This document shows, piece after piece, positions 7,743 to 15,932 of a DNA stretch of 64,000 bases. A program made the translations under genes and the position numbers. Origin of the DNA: Streptomyces roseolus (GTDB taxonomy: Bacteria > Actinomycetota > Actinomycetes > Streptomycetales > Streptomycetaceae); NCBI RefSeq assembly GCF_014649855.1, contig NZ_BMTV01000004.1, forward strand, positions 301,195-365,194, read 5' to 3'. Numbering within the stretch: the first letter of the stretch is position 1; each line of letters starts with the position of its first letter. The notes beneath the pieces are model-generated. The model saw only the letters and a program-made list of their open reading frames with translations, was not told the origin of the DNA and did not search any database.

Positions 7743-9386
7743 TCACACGATCGGGGGCGGCCCGTCGATCGGGCGGCCGAGCAGACCGGGGCGGCGCTGC
7801 CAGGGGGCGGGCCCGGCGGGCGGGCGGTAGGCGACGCCGAGGGCGTCGAGGCGCCGGTAGTGGGTCTCCATGCGGCGCAGGAAGCCCGCCGTGTCGCGCT
7901 CGTCGGGGGCGGGCAGCGCCGACCAGGCGACCTCGGCGAAGGCGGCGAGGCGGGGGAAGACCTGGTAGTCGACGCGGTCGCGGTCCTCCATCACCTCGGT
8001 CCACACGTTGGCCTGGGTGCCGAGGACGTGCCGGGCGGCCGCCTCGGAGAGACCGGGCGGAACGGGCTCGAAGCGGTACACGTCGGTCAGTGTGCGTACG
8101 AAGCCGATCGGAACGGGCTCGTCGGCGCCGCCGTCCTGCCGGTGGTCGAGGTAGACCTGCTGCTCGGGGCACATGACGACGTCGTGCCCGGCCTCGGCGG
8201 CGGCGATCCCGCCGCCGTAGCCGCGCCAGGAGGAGACGGCGGCGCCCTCGGCGAGGCCCCCTTCCAGGATCTCGTCCCAGCCGATGAGGCGGCGGCCCCG
8301 GTCGGCGAGCCAGCGGTCGAAGTGGCGGATGAACCAGGACTGGAGCCCGTCCTCGTCGCCCACGCCGAGCTCCGCGATGCGGGCCTGCGCGGCCGGGGAC
8401 TCCTTCCACTGGTCCTTGGGGCACTCGTCGCCGCCGACGTGGACGAAGGTGCCCGGGAACAGCTCCAGGACCTCCTCGAAGACGCCCTCGTAGAAGCGGA
8501 GCACCTCCTCGGTGGGGGCGAGGACGTTCGGGTTCACGCCCCAGGTGTCCCAGACGGCGAGGGCGGCGGTGTCGACGACGTCGGTGTTGCCGAGCCAGGG
8601 GTACGCGGCGATGGCGGCCTGCGAGTGGCCGGGGAGGTCGATCTCCGGGACGACGGTGATGTGCCGCTCGGCGGCGTAGGCGACGATCTCGCGGATGTCG
8701 TCCTGCGTGTAGTAACCGCCGTGCGGGGTGTCGTCCCAGAGCGGCGAGGCGCGGTGGCCGCGCTTGGAGCGGGCCCGCCAGGCGCCGACCTCGGTGAGGC
8801 GCGGGTGCCGCCGGATCTCGATCCGCCAGCCCTGGTCGTCGGTCAGGTGGAAGTGGAAGACGTTCAGCTTGTGCGCGGCCATCAGGTCGAGCAGCCGCAG
8901 CACGTCCTCCTTGGCGGTGAAGTGCCGGGCCACGTCGAGGAGGAGGCCGCGCCAGCCGAAGCGGGGGCGGTCGGCGACGGTCACGTACGGCAGGTCCCAG
9001 TCCGCGCCGGGCCGGACGGGCGCCCGCCGGTACGCGTCGGGGCCGAGGAGCTGGCGCAGGGTCTGGGCGCCCCAGAAGAGCCCGGCGGGACCGCCGCCGT
9101 CGAGGGTGACGGCGGCCTCCGGGTCCTCGGTGGAGAGGCGGTAGCCCTCGGGGCCGTACGCCTCCTCCGTCTCCGGGGAGAGCCGCAGCCGGATGGCGTG
9201 CGGGCCGGTGCCGTCGGCGAAGGGGAGGCCGGTGGCGGCGCCGAGGACGGCACGCAGCCAGCGGGCGGTGGCCTCGGTGCCGGGTCCGGCGTCCAGGGTG
9301 GTCCGCTCGTCGAGGGAGAGGGAGCCGGGGGCGCCTCCCTCCGTCCGGGCCGTCAGGGGTGCGGGGACGAGGTCCGTGTCTGCCAT
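7743..9386 (-). CDS. Beta-N-acetylhexosaminidase, GH20, cytoplasmic
   Basis: 547 residues from ATG 9386, four bases after the upstream permease stop. The N-terminal ~130 residues match the GH20b accessory domain, followed by the TIM barrel starting at RPRFGWRGLLLD. The substrate-binding FHLTDDQGWR (~179-188), PEIDLPGH (~247-254) and the catalytic Asp-Glu pair in HVGGDECP (D320, E321) are all present, with WTE near the C-terminus. There is no signal peptide, so it should act inside the cell on oligosaccharides brought in by the adjacent ABC importer, releasing N-acetylglucosamine. This is the same layout as the Streptomyces das and SCO2943-2946-type clusters. Confidence 0.93.
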   Translation of the reverse strand: MADTDLVPAPLTARTEGGAPGSLSLDERTTLDAGPGTEATARWLRAVLGAATGLPFADGTGPHAIRLRLSPETEEAYGPEGYRLSTEDPEAAVTLDGGGPAGLFWGAQTLRQLLGPDAYRRAPVRPGADWDLPYVTVADRPRFGWRGLLLDVARHFTAKEDVLRLLDLMAAHKLNVFHFHLTDDQGWRIEIRRHPRLTEVGAWRARSKRGHRASPLWDDTPHGGYYTQDDIREIVAYAAERHITVVPEIDLPGHSQAAIAAYPWLGNTDVVDTAALAVWDTWGVNPNVLAPTEEVLRFYEGVFEEVLELFPGTFVHVGGDECPKDQWKESPAAQARIAELGVGDEDGLQSWFIRHFDRWLADRGRRLIGWDEILEGGLAEGAAVSSWRGYGGGIAAAEAGHDVVMCPEQQVYLDHRQDGGADEPVPIGFVRTLTDVYRFEPVPPGLSEAAARHVLGTQANVWTEVMEDRDRVDYQVFPRLAAFAEVAWSALPAPDERDTAGFLRRMETHYRRLDALGVAYRPPAGPAPWQRRPGLLGRPIDGPPPIV

Positions 9387-9390
9387 CGTG

Positions 9391-10230
9391 TCAGTCCTTC
9401 ACCGCCCCGCCCAGTCCGGAGACCAGGCGGCGCTGTACGAGTACGAAGAAGACGAGCACCGGGACCGTCATCACGGTCGACCCGGCCATGATTCCTCCCC
9501 AGTCGTTCTCGTCGGGCTTGAAGAAGACCAGCAGCGCCATCGGGAGAGTGGACTGCGAGGTGTCGCTGATGAGGAACGACTTGGCGAAGAGGAAGTCGTT
9601 CCAGGTCGAGATGAACGAGAAGACGCTGGTCGCCACGAGCCCGGGCAGGACCAGCGGGAAGAGGATCGTCCACAGGAAGCGGGCGTGGCTCGCGCCGTCG
9701 ATCCTGGCCTGTTCCTCCAGCGCCTCCGGCACGGCGCGGACGAAGCCGCGCAGCATCCAGATCGCGAAGGGCAGCGAGAAGGCGAGGTGCGGGAGGACGA
9801 GCGAGCCGAGGGTGTTGAGGAGTCCGGCGTCGCGCATGAGGAAGAAGAGCGGGATGGTCAGCGCCTCGACCGGCACCATCTGCGCGACCAGGAACATGAC
9901 CAGGATCGTGGTGCGGAAGCGGAAGCGGAAGCGGGTGACGGCGGTCGCCGCGAGGAAGGCGACGACGGCGGAGGCGAGGACGACGGCGGTCGCCACGAGG
10001 AGGCTGTTGAGGAAGTAGCGGCCGAAGTCCTGCTGCTCGAAGACCCTCCGGAAGGAGTCGAGGGACGGGGAGAGGGTCCAGGGCCGGGGCTCGGTCGACT
10101 GGATCTCCCCGGCCGGCTTGAACGCCGAGAGCACCATCCAGTACAGCGGGAAGGCGACGACGACGGCGGTCAGGAGGGCCGCCGCCTCGGCCAGCAGCCG
10201 CCCGGGACGGCGGACGCGGAAAGCGGTCAC
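9391..10230 (-). CDS. ABC sugar importer permease 2 (MalG/DasC type)
   Basis: 279 residues. The start is a GTG (10228-10230) that overlaps the stop of the first permease as GTGA, with GGGGAGGAC upstream. A longer open frame to the right is not coding. Six membrane segments are predicted, and the EAA loop contacting the ATPase reads EALEEQARIDGASHARFLW with the conserved G. It belongs to the CUT1 carbohydrate family. No ATPase gene is in the cluster. In Streptomyces such importers usually share the MsiK ATPase encoded elsewhere, which is the likely arrangement here. Confidence 0.92.
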   Translation of the reverse strand: MTAFRVRRPGRLLAEAAALLTAVVVAFPLYWMVLSAFKPAGEIQSTEPRPWTLSPSLDSFRRVFEQQDFGRYFLNSLLVATAVVLASAVVAFLAATAVTRFRFRFRTTILVMFLVAQMVPVEALTIPLFFLMRDAGLLNTLGSLVLPHLAFSLPFAIWMLRGFVRAVPEALEEQARIDGASHARFLWTILFPLVLPGLVATSVFSFISTWNDFLFAKSFLISDTSQSTLPMALLVFFKPDENDWGGIMAGSTVMTVPVLVFFVLVQRRLVSGLGGAVKD

Positions 10231-11183
10231 AGGTCCTCCCCCTGGCGGCGGAGGACCCGCAGGTACACCAGGGTGACCGCGAGCAGGATCAGCAGCATGA
10301 CGACGCCGATGGCGGCGCCCAGGCTGTACTGGGAGGAGGCGAAGGCCTGCTGGTAGGCGTAGACGTTGAGGACGAGGTTCTGGCCGGCGATGCCGCCTCC
10401 GTTGGTCATGACGTAGATCTGGGTGAAGACCTTGAAGTCCCAGATGACGGACTGGATGGTGACGACGGCGAGGATCGGGCGGAGCAGTGGCGCGGTCACG
10501 GTGCGCCAGATCCGCCACTGGGAGGCGCCGTCGAGGGCCGCGGCCTCCAGGATCTCGGTGGGGACGGCCCGGATCCCGGCGTAGACGGTGACCATCACGA
10601 AGGGGAACGAGCACCAGACGACTTCGAGGAGGACGAGCGCGAAGGCGCTGTACCGCCCGTAGGTCCAGGAGAAGTCGCCGAGGCCGAGGAGTTTGTTGAC
10701 GGGGCCGAAGTCGGCGTCGAAGAGGAAGACCCAGACGGTGGAGCCGGTGACGGCGGGGGTGGCCCAGGCGCCGAGCGCGGCGAGCATGAGGGCGAGCCGG
10801 GGCAGCGCCCGGACGCGGGTGAGGAGGACGGCGAGGGCGCAGCCGACGGCGAGGGTGCCGGCCACGCAGGCGGCGGCGAAGACGACGGTGGCGAGCAGGA
10901 CCTGACGGAACTGCGGGTCGGTGAAGAGGGCCGTGTAGTTGCCGAGGCCCTGGAAGGAGGTGGGTTCGCCGCCGCTGACCTGGGCCTGGGTGTACTCCAG
11001 GAAGGAGATGAGGCCCAGCTGGTAGACGGGGTAGACGAGGAGGGCGCCGAGGACGGCGAGGGCGGGCAGGAGGTAGAGCCAGGGGGTCCAGGCGGAGGTT
11101 CCGGTGCGGGAGGTGCCGGTGGGGGTCGCGCCGGTCCTGCCGGTACGGCTCCGGGGCCGGCGTTCGGTGAGGGTGGCCGTCAT
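10227..11183 (-). CDS. ABC sugar importer permease 1 (MalF/DasB type)
   Basis: 318 residues from an ATG overlapping the stop of the binding-protein gene (ATGA). A Ser/Thr/Arg-rich cytoplasmic N-terminus of about 35 residues precedes six predicted membrane helices. The EAA loop is EILEAAALDGASQWRIWRT, typical of CUT1 permeases. It forms the membrane channel with the second permease, with which it is translationally coupled. Confidence 0.92.
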   Translation of the reverse strand: MTATLTERRPRSRTGRTGATPTGTSRTGTSAWTPWLYLLPALAVLGALLVYPVYQLGLISFLEYTQAQVSGGEPTSFQGLGNYTALFTDPQFRQVLLATVVFAAACVAGTLAVGCALAVLLTRVRALPRLALMLAALGAWATPAVTGSTVWVFLFDADFGPVNKLLGLGDFSWTYGRYSAFALVLLEVVWCSFPFVMVTVYAGIRAVPTEILEAAALDGASQWRIWRTVTAPLLRPILAVVTIQSVIWDFKVFTQIYVMTNGGGIAGQNLVLNVYAYQQAFASSQYSLGAAIGVVMLLILLAVTLVYLRVLRRQGEDL

Positions 11184-12493
11184 CCGGCTCGGCCCGCCTC
11201 GGCGAAGGCCGCGTCCATCTTCTCGGCGGCGTCGCCGGCGGCGGTCCGCACGTTCTTCCGGCCGCTGGCGATCTCCTGGAGCATCGTGGGGACGACGAGC
11301 GAGGAGTCGATGCGGCCCCAGGCGGCGGTGGCGGGCACGAACTTGGTGCCGGCGGCGAGGGTGTCGATGAAGGGCTTCACGAAGGGCTTGCGTCCGGCGG
11401 CGGCGGCGCGGACGTCGGTGAAGGTGGGCAGGAAGCCCATGGCGTCGAAGAGCGCGGCCTGGCTCTCCTTGCCGGCGAGTTCCTTGGTGAGTTCGACGGC
11501 GAGGGTGCGGTGGGAGGTGGACCTGAGGACGCCGATGTTGTTGCCGCCGGCGAAGGCGGGGGCGATGGAGCCGGGGGTGGTGCCGGGCAGCGGGACGACG
11601 GCGTACTTGCCCTTGACCTGTCCGGCCTCGACGGCGGCGTGGCTGAAGTCGCCGACGATGGCCATGCCGGCCTTGCCGGCGGCGAAGGCGGTGACGGTGG
11701 CGTTGCCGCCCATCTGGGCGCAGGTGGCGGCGGGGCAGTTGTCGTCGCCGAGGAGCGAGGTGTAGGCGGTGAGGCCCCGGACGGCGGCGTCGGAGTCGAG
11801 GGCGGCCTTGTAGGCGCCGGAGCCGTCCTGGGTGGCGAGGTCGCCGCCGGCGGCCCAGACGAAGGGGAGGGCGCCGTAGGTGTAGGCGCCGCCGACGGCG
11901 ATGCCGTACATCTCGGGCCTGGCCTTGCGGATCTTCCGGGCGGTCGCGGCGAGTTCGTCCTGGCTCTTGGGGGCGGCGAGGCCGAGCTCCCGGAAGACGT
12001 CGGTGCGGTAGTAGAGGGCGCGGACGCCGACGAAGAGCGGGGCGCCGTAGACCTTGCCGCCGACGGTGACGGACTCCCGGGCGGTGGGGTCGGTGTCCTT
12101 CGCCTGGTCCCAGGCGGTGAACTCGGCGGTGATGTCGGCGAGTCCGCCGTCCTTCACGTATCCGGCGGTGTCGGTGTTGCCGTACTCGATGACGTCGGGG
12201 GCGGACCCGGGGTCGTTGAAGGCCGCCTTGACGCGCTGGGCGCGGGTCTCGACGGGGATGTACTCGACCTCGACGTCGGCGCCGGGGTGCTTCTTCTCGA
12301 AGGCGGCGACGGCCGCGTCGACCACCTTCTCCTTGGGCTGGTTGGCGACCTCCTGGAAGAGCCAGACGCGCAGGGTGCCGGTCTTCTCGTCCCCGCCGGC
12401 GGCGGGGGCGGAGGTCTGGGGGGCGCAGGCGGCCAGGACGAGGGCGGCGAGCGGCAGGGCGACGGGGGCGGTGATCCGGGCAGGAAGCTTCAT
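11180..12493 (-). CDS. Sugar-binding lipoprotein of ABC importer
   Basis: 437 residues from ATG 12493, preceded by GGAGGGG at good spacing. A frame extension to 12550 is unlikely because it crosses the operator. The signal peptide ends in the lipobox LAAC (Cys23), so the mature protein is membrane-anchored outside the cell. The rest is a family 1 solute-binding fold (LRVWLFQEVANQ, EVEYIPVETRAQR, PDVIEYGNTDTAGY). It captures the sugar and delivers it to the two permeases. The GH20 gene at the operon end suggests chitooligosaccharides or N-acetylglucosamine-containing sugars, but the ligand cannot be read from the sequence. It is the first gene of the operon. Confidence 0.92.
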   Translation of the reverse strand: MKLPARITAPVALPLAALVLAACAPQTSAPAAGGDEKTGTLRVWLFQEVANQPKEKVVDAAVAAFEKKHPGADVEVEYIPVETRAQRVKAAFNDPGSAPDVIEYGNTDTAGYVKDGGLADITAEFTAWDQAKDTDPTARESVTVGGKVYGAPLFVGVRALYYRTDVFRELGLAAPKSQDELAATARKIRKARPEMYGIAVGGAYTYGALPFVWAAGGDLATQDGSGAYKAALDSDAAVRGLTAYTSLLGDDNCPAATCAQMGGNATVTAFAAGKAGMAIVGDFSHAAVEAGQVKGKYAVVPLPGTTPGSIAPAFAGGNNIGVLRSTSHRTLAVELTKELAGKESQAALFDAMGFLPTFTDVRAAAAGRKPFVKPFIDTLAAGTKFVPATAAWGRIDSSLVVPTMLQEIASGRKNVRTAAGDAAEKMDAAFAEAGRAG

Positions 12494-12514
12494 GGCGGTT
12501 CCCCTCCGAGCGTG

Positions 12515-12533
12515 CGTTGCAACATACGCAACG
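12515..12533. promoter_or_regulatory. Palindromic operator in the importer operon leader
   Basis: CGTTGC-N7-GCAACG is a perfect 6-bp inverted repeat lying between the predicted transcription start and the ribosome site of the binding-protein gene. The position and half-site style suit a LacI- or ROK-family repressor. No such regulator is encoded next to it. Confidence 0.5.
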
Positions 12534-12563
12534 GGCGTTTCGTGCTGCACAACAACAGCGGTG

Positions 12564-12592
12564 AGGTTAGGCGCGCCCGGCGATCACGACAA
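12564..12592 (-). promoter_or_regulatory. Promoter of the sugar importer operon
   Basis: Minus-strand TTGTCG (12587-12592) and TAACCT (12564-12569) are separated by 17 bases. The start point would be near 12557, placing the palindromic operator just downstream. Confidence 0.65.
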
Positions 12593-12673
12593 GAGGTCTC
12601 GACCACTTCACCCCCGCCCCGGCACCGGAGAAGGCCTCGGCGGGCACCCCGGCGCGGGGTCCGGAAACACGGA

Positions 12674-12718
12674 ACGGCCCCCGTCGCGCGCACCGCTGGT
12701 GCGCGCGACGGGGGCCGT
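12674..12718 (-). terminator. Strong terminator after the DUF3039 gene
   Basis: A 21-bp perfect stem (12674-12694 with 12698-12718) closes a GCT loop. It lies 24 bases beyond the stop of the minus-strand DUF3039 gene and upstream of the sugar importer promoter, so it insulates the two units. Confidence 0.8.
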
Positions 12719-12741
12719 CCCCGACGGTCCGGGAGGAGGGG

Positions 12742-13032
12742 TTACTTCCCCTTGCCGCCCTTGTCCTTGTCCTTGTCCCCGCCCGAGCCCATGGACTCGT
12801 AGATCTCCTTGCACATCGGGCAGACCGGGTACTTCTTCGGGTCGCGCCCGGGCACCCAGACCTTCCCGCAGAGTGCGACGACGGGAGTGCCGTCGAGGGC
12901 ACTCGCCATGATCTTGTCCTTCTGGACGTAATGGGCGTAGCGCTCATGGTCGCCGTCACCGTGGGACACCTGCGGCGTCGGCTCGACGAGGGTTCCCGTA
13001 CCTGCCCCGCGCTCGGGCTCGAGAGTGCTCAT
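12742..13032 (-). CDS. DUF3039 family small zinc-binding protein
   Basis: 96 residues from ATG 13032. A TTG three codons earlier is possible but has no better ribosome site. The core HYVQKDKIMASALDG, VALCGKVWVPGR and CPMCKEIYESM is the actinobacterial DUF3039 domain, with three Cys (ALCGK and CPMC) that could hold a metal. The C-terminus is a short Lys/Asp/Gly tail. There is no signal peptide or membrane segment. The function is unknown. From memory it lies next to yqgE and murA in other Streptomyces. Confidence 0.88.
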   Translation of the reverse strand: MSTLEPERGAGTGTLVEPTPQVSHGDGDHERYAHYVQKDKIMASALDGTPVVALCGKVWVPGRDPKKYPVCPMCKEIYESMGSGGDKDKDKGGKGK

Positions 13033-13062
13033 GGGTCCCAAGGGTACTGAACCCCGCGGCCC

Positions 13063-13623
13063 TCAGTTGAGCGAAGGGTCGTCCGGATAGGTGGCGACCA
13101 TGGCGAGGTCGCCGCGCTGGCGGCGCAGCACCTGGCGCCAGAGGGTCTCGGGGGTGGGCGAGGAGACGTCGCCGGGCTCGGACTCGACGACGTACCAGGC
13201 GCCCTCGGTGAGTTCGAGCTCCAGCTGGCCGGGGCCCCAGCCCGCGTACCCGGCGAAGATGCGGAGCGCGCCGAGGGCGGGGCCGAGGAGCTCGGGCGGG
13301 GTCTCCAGGTCGACGAGGCCGATCGCCCCGAAGACCCGGCGCCAGCCGAGCGGGCCCTCGTCGCCGGGGATGACGGCGAGGCCGAGGGCGGCGTCGAGGG
13401 AGACGGGCCCGCCCTGGAAGACGACGCCCGGCTCGCCGGCGAGGCCCGCCCAGGGCGCGAGGACGTCACCGACGGTGACGGGGGTGGGGCGGTTGAGGAC
13501 CACGCCGAGCGAGCCCTCCTCGTCGTGGTCGAGCAGCAGCACCACCGCGCGGTCGAAGTTGGGATCCGCGAGGGCGGGCGTGGCCACGAGCAGCCGTCCT
13601 GTGAGCGAGGACACCTCGGTCAT
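13063..13623 (-). CDS. YqgE/AlgH family protein
   Basis: 186 residues from ATG 13623. An ATG nine bases earlier is equally in frame, and neither has a strong ribosome site. Conserved family features are LTGRLLVATPAL at the start, VVLLLDHDEEGSLGVVLNRP, VFQGGPV and the FAGYAGWGPGQLE segment. The fold is known from structures but the biochemical role is not established. It is a single-copy conserved gene and is transcribed away from murA, whose start is about 290 bases off. Confidence 0.92.
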   Translation of the reverse strand: MTEVSSLTGRLLVATPALADPNFDRAVVLLLDHDEEGSLGVVLNRPTPVTVGDVLAPWAGLAGEPGVVFQGGPVSLDAALGLAVIPGDEGPLGWRRVFGAIGLVDLETPPELLGPALGALRIFAGYAGWGPGQLELELTEGAWYVVESEPGDVSSPTPETLWRQVLRRQRGDLAMVATYPDDPSLN

Positions 13624-13910
13624 GCGACACATGATCCCGCATCTTCGGCGCGGGCGGGGGTTCTCGGGCGGAATCCCGGGAAAGCGGGGGAGGCGAGGGC
13701 GAGCCCCGCAGGTCGGAAGGGCGGGACGGGACCGCCCCGGCCGCCCCTCCGGGACAAACGGACGGTGACACTCCGCAAGATCACGGGAACGGAGGGTGTT
13801 GTGCCGAATTCATTACATCTGACAGGCACCCCGACCGGCCCGATCAGGGTCCAATGGCCCCTTACCCTTTTCTCTGGCCACCCGACCGACGACTCCGGAA
13901 CGCGAGATTC

Positions 13911-15251
13911 ATGACCGGCACAGACGATGTCCTGCTTGTCCACGGCGGAACCCCGCTGGAGGGCGAGATCCGCGTTCGCGGCGCGAAGAACCTCGTGCCC
14001 AAGGCGATGGTCGCCGCCCTGCTCGGCAGCGGCCCCAGCAGACTGCGCAACGTGCCGGACATCCGCGACGTCCGCGTCGTCCGCGGCCTGCTCCAGCTGC
14101 ACGGCGTGACGGTCCGCCCCGGCGAGGAGCCCGGCGAGCTGGTGCTCGACCCGACGCACGTCGAGTCCGCCAACGTCGCCGACATCGACGCCCACGCCGG
14201 CTCGTCGCGCATCCCGATCCTCTTCTGCGGCCCGCTGCTGCACCGCCTCGGCCACGCCTTCATCCCGGGCCTCGGCGGCTGCGACATCGGCGGCCGGCCC
14301 ATCGACTTCCACTTCGACGTGCTCCGCCAGTTCGGCGCGACCATCGAGAAGCGCGCCGACGGCCAGTACCTGGAGGCCCCGCAGCGCCTTCGCGGCTGCA
14401 AGATCCGCCTCCCGTACCCCTCGGTCGGCTCGACCGAGCAGGTGCTGCTCACCGCCGTCCTCGCCGAGGGCGTCACCGAGCTCTCGAACGCGGCCGTGGA
14501 GCCGGAGATCGAGGACCTGATCTGCGTCCTGCAGAAGATGGGCGCCATCATCTCGATGGACACCGACCGGACCATCCGGATCACCGGTGTCGACAAGCTC
14601 GACGGCTACACCCACCGGGCGCTCCCGGACCGCCTGGAGGCGGCCTCCTGGGCGTCCGCGGCGCTCGCCACCGAGGGCAACATCTACGTGCGCGGCGCCC
14701 AGCAGCGCTCGATGATGACCTTCCTCAACACGTACCGGAAGGTCGGCGGCGCCTTCGAGATCGACGACGAGGGCATCCGCTTCTGGCACCCGGGCGGCTC
14801 GCTGAACGCGATCCACCTGGAGACCGACGTCCACCCCGGCTTCCAGACCGACTGGCAGCAGCCGCTGGTCGTCGCCCTGACGCAGGCCTCCGGCCTCTCC
14901 ATCGTCCACGAGACGGTGTACGAGTCCCGGCTCGGCTTCACCTCGGCGCTGAACCAGATGGGCGCCCACATCCAGCTGTACCGCGAGTGCCTCGGCGGCT
15001 CCGACTGCCGCTTCGGCCAGCGCAACTTCCTCCACTCGGCGGTCGTCAGCGGCCCGACGAAGCTCCAGGGCGCCGACCTGGTCATCCCGGACCTGCGCGG
15101 CGGCTTCTCGTACCTGATCGCGGCCCTCGCCGCCCAGGGCACCAGCCGGGTCCACGGCATCGACCTGATCAACCGCGGCTACGAGAACTTCATGGAGAAG
15201 CTCGTGGAGCTCGGCGCCAAGGTCGAACTGCCGGGCGGCGCGCTCGTCTGA
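13911..15251 (+). CDS. murA: UDP-N-acetylglucosamine 1-carboxyvinyltransferase MurA
   Basis: 446 residues from ATG 13911. A start 19 codons earlier adds non-conserved sequence. It transfers enolpyruvate from PEP to UDP-GlcNAc, the first committed step of peptidoglycan synthesis. Family marks are RGAKNLVPKAM near the N-terminus (the catalytic Lys region), the active-site loop GGCDIGGRPID with the PEP-reactive Cys at residue 124, and the repeated inside-out barrel pattern. The Cys means fosfomycin should be able to react, unlike in mycobacterial MurA, which has Asp. It is flanked by yqgE on one side and hup on the other, with a shared terminator beyond its stop. Confidence 0.95.
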   Translation: MTGTDDVLLVHGGTPLEGEIRVRGAKNLVPKAMVAALLGSGPSRLRNVPDIRDVRVVRGLLQLHGVTVRPGEEPGELVLDPTHVESANVADIDAHAGSSRIPILFCGPLLHRLGHAFIPGLGGCDIGGRPIDFHFDVLRQFGATIEKRADGQYLEAPQRLRGCKIRLPYPSVGSTEQVLLTAVLAEGVTELSNAAVEPEIEDLICVLQKMGAIISMDTDRTIRITGVDKLDGYTHRALPDRLEAASWASAALATEGNIYVRGAQQRSMMTFLNTYRKVGGAFEIDDEGIRFWHPGGSLNAIHLETDVHPGFQTDWQQPLVVALTQASGLSIVHETVYESRLGFTSALNQMGAHIQLYRECLGGSDCRFGQRNFLHSAVVSGPTKLQGADLVIPDLRGGFSYLIAALAAQGTSRVHGIDLINRGYENFMEKLVELGAKVELPGGALV

Positions 15252-15282
15252 GCCCTCCAGGGGGCCTGAGAAGGGCATACGG

Positions 15283-15316
15283 AAGGGCGGCCACCCCGGA
15301 AGGGGTGGCCGCCCTT
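15283..15316. terminator. Bidirectional terminator between murA and hup
   Basis: A 15-bp perfect stem (AAGGGCGGCCACCCC and its complement) with a GGAA loop is followed by TTC on the plus strand. It stands between two convergent genes and could serve both. Confidence 0.85.
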
Positions 15317-15336
15317 TTCGTGCGCCTACAGGCCGC

Positions 15337-15618
15337 TTACTTGCCCTTGGCGGCTTCCTTGAGCTTCGAGCCCGCGGAGACCTTCACGCTGTAGCCGGCC
15401 GGGATGTTGATCGGGTCGCCGGTCTGCGGGTTGCGAGCGGTGCGAGCGGCACGGTGGGTGCGCTCGAAGGTCAGGAAGCCGGGGATGGTGACCTTCTCGT
15501 CGCCCTTGGCGACGACCTCACCGACGGTCTCGGCGAGGGCGGCCAGCACGGCGTCGGCGTCCTTGCGGGTCACCTCGGCGCGGTCGGCCAGCGCGGCCAC
15601 CAGCTCACTGCGGTTCAT
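15337..15618 (-). CDS. hupA: DNA-binding protein HU
   Basis: 93 residues from ATG 15618 with GGGAG at good spacing. This is the short single-domain HU of Streptomyces, without the Lys-rich tail of the second paralogue HupS. It has MNRSELVAALADRAE, the dimer core GFLTFERTHRAARTARNPQTG and the DNA-bending arm Pro in GDPINIP. It bends and compacts DNA in the nucleoid. The long upstream region indicates its own promoter rather than read-through from malic enzyme. Confidence 0.95.
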   Translation of the reverse strand: MNRSELVAALADRAEVTRKDADAVLAALAETVGEVVAKGDEKVTIPGFLTFERTHRAARTARNPQTGDPINIPAGYSVKVSAGSKLKEAAKGK

Positions 15619-15875
15619 GTTGTTACTCCCGTGTTCTTCTTGCCTGTGAGGCGTGAGATCGAAGCCGATGCTGCCAGGGGCCTCGGACAGTCCCCGGACT
15701 CGGGTCTGTCTCTCGTGGATCCCTCGCGCCCTGGGGGTTCCCCCCTGGACGAAGTCCTCGGGGGAGCATCCTGCCCCCACCAGCGGCGGGAACGCCAATC
15801 CGGCACCCCCTGGGGGCACAGGAAAGGCGCCGGAGCCCCCTGGTGGTGACGTAGCGTCGACTCCCCGCAAACGGT
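15619..15875 (-). other. Long leader/promoter region of hup
   Basis: About 257 bases between the malic enzyme terminator and hup hold no gene. Several CCAGGGGG/CCCCCTGG blocks could fold into alternative hairpins in the hup leader. I could not pick a convincing -35/-10 pair. Confidence 0.35.
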
Positions 15876-15918
15876 GCGGAGCCGAAAAGCCACCCTAAAG
15901 GCGGGTTTACGGCTCCGC
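15876..15918 (-). terminator. Terminator of malic enzyme
   Basis: GCGGAGCCG (15876-15884) pairs with CGGCTCCGC (15910-15918), with a smaller GCC/GGC stem inside the loop. It lies 15 bases past the malic enzyme stop. Confidence 0.65.
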
Positions 15919-15932
15919 GAATCGCGACACGC

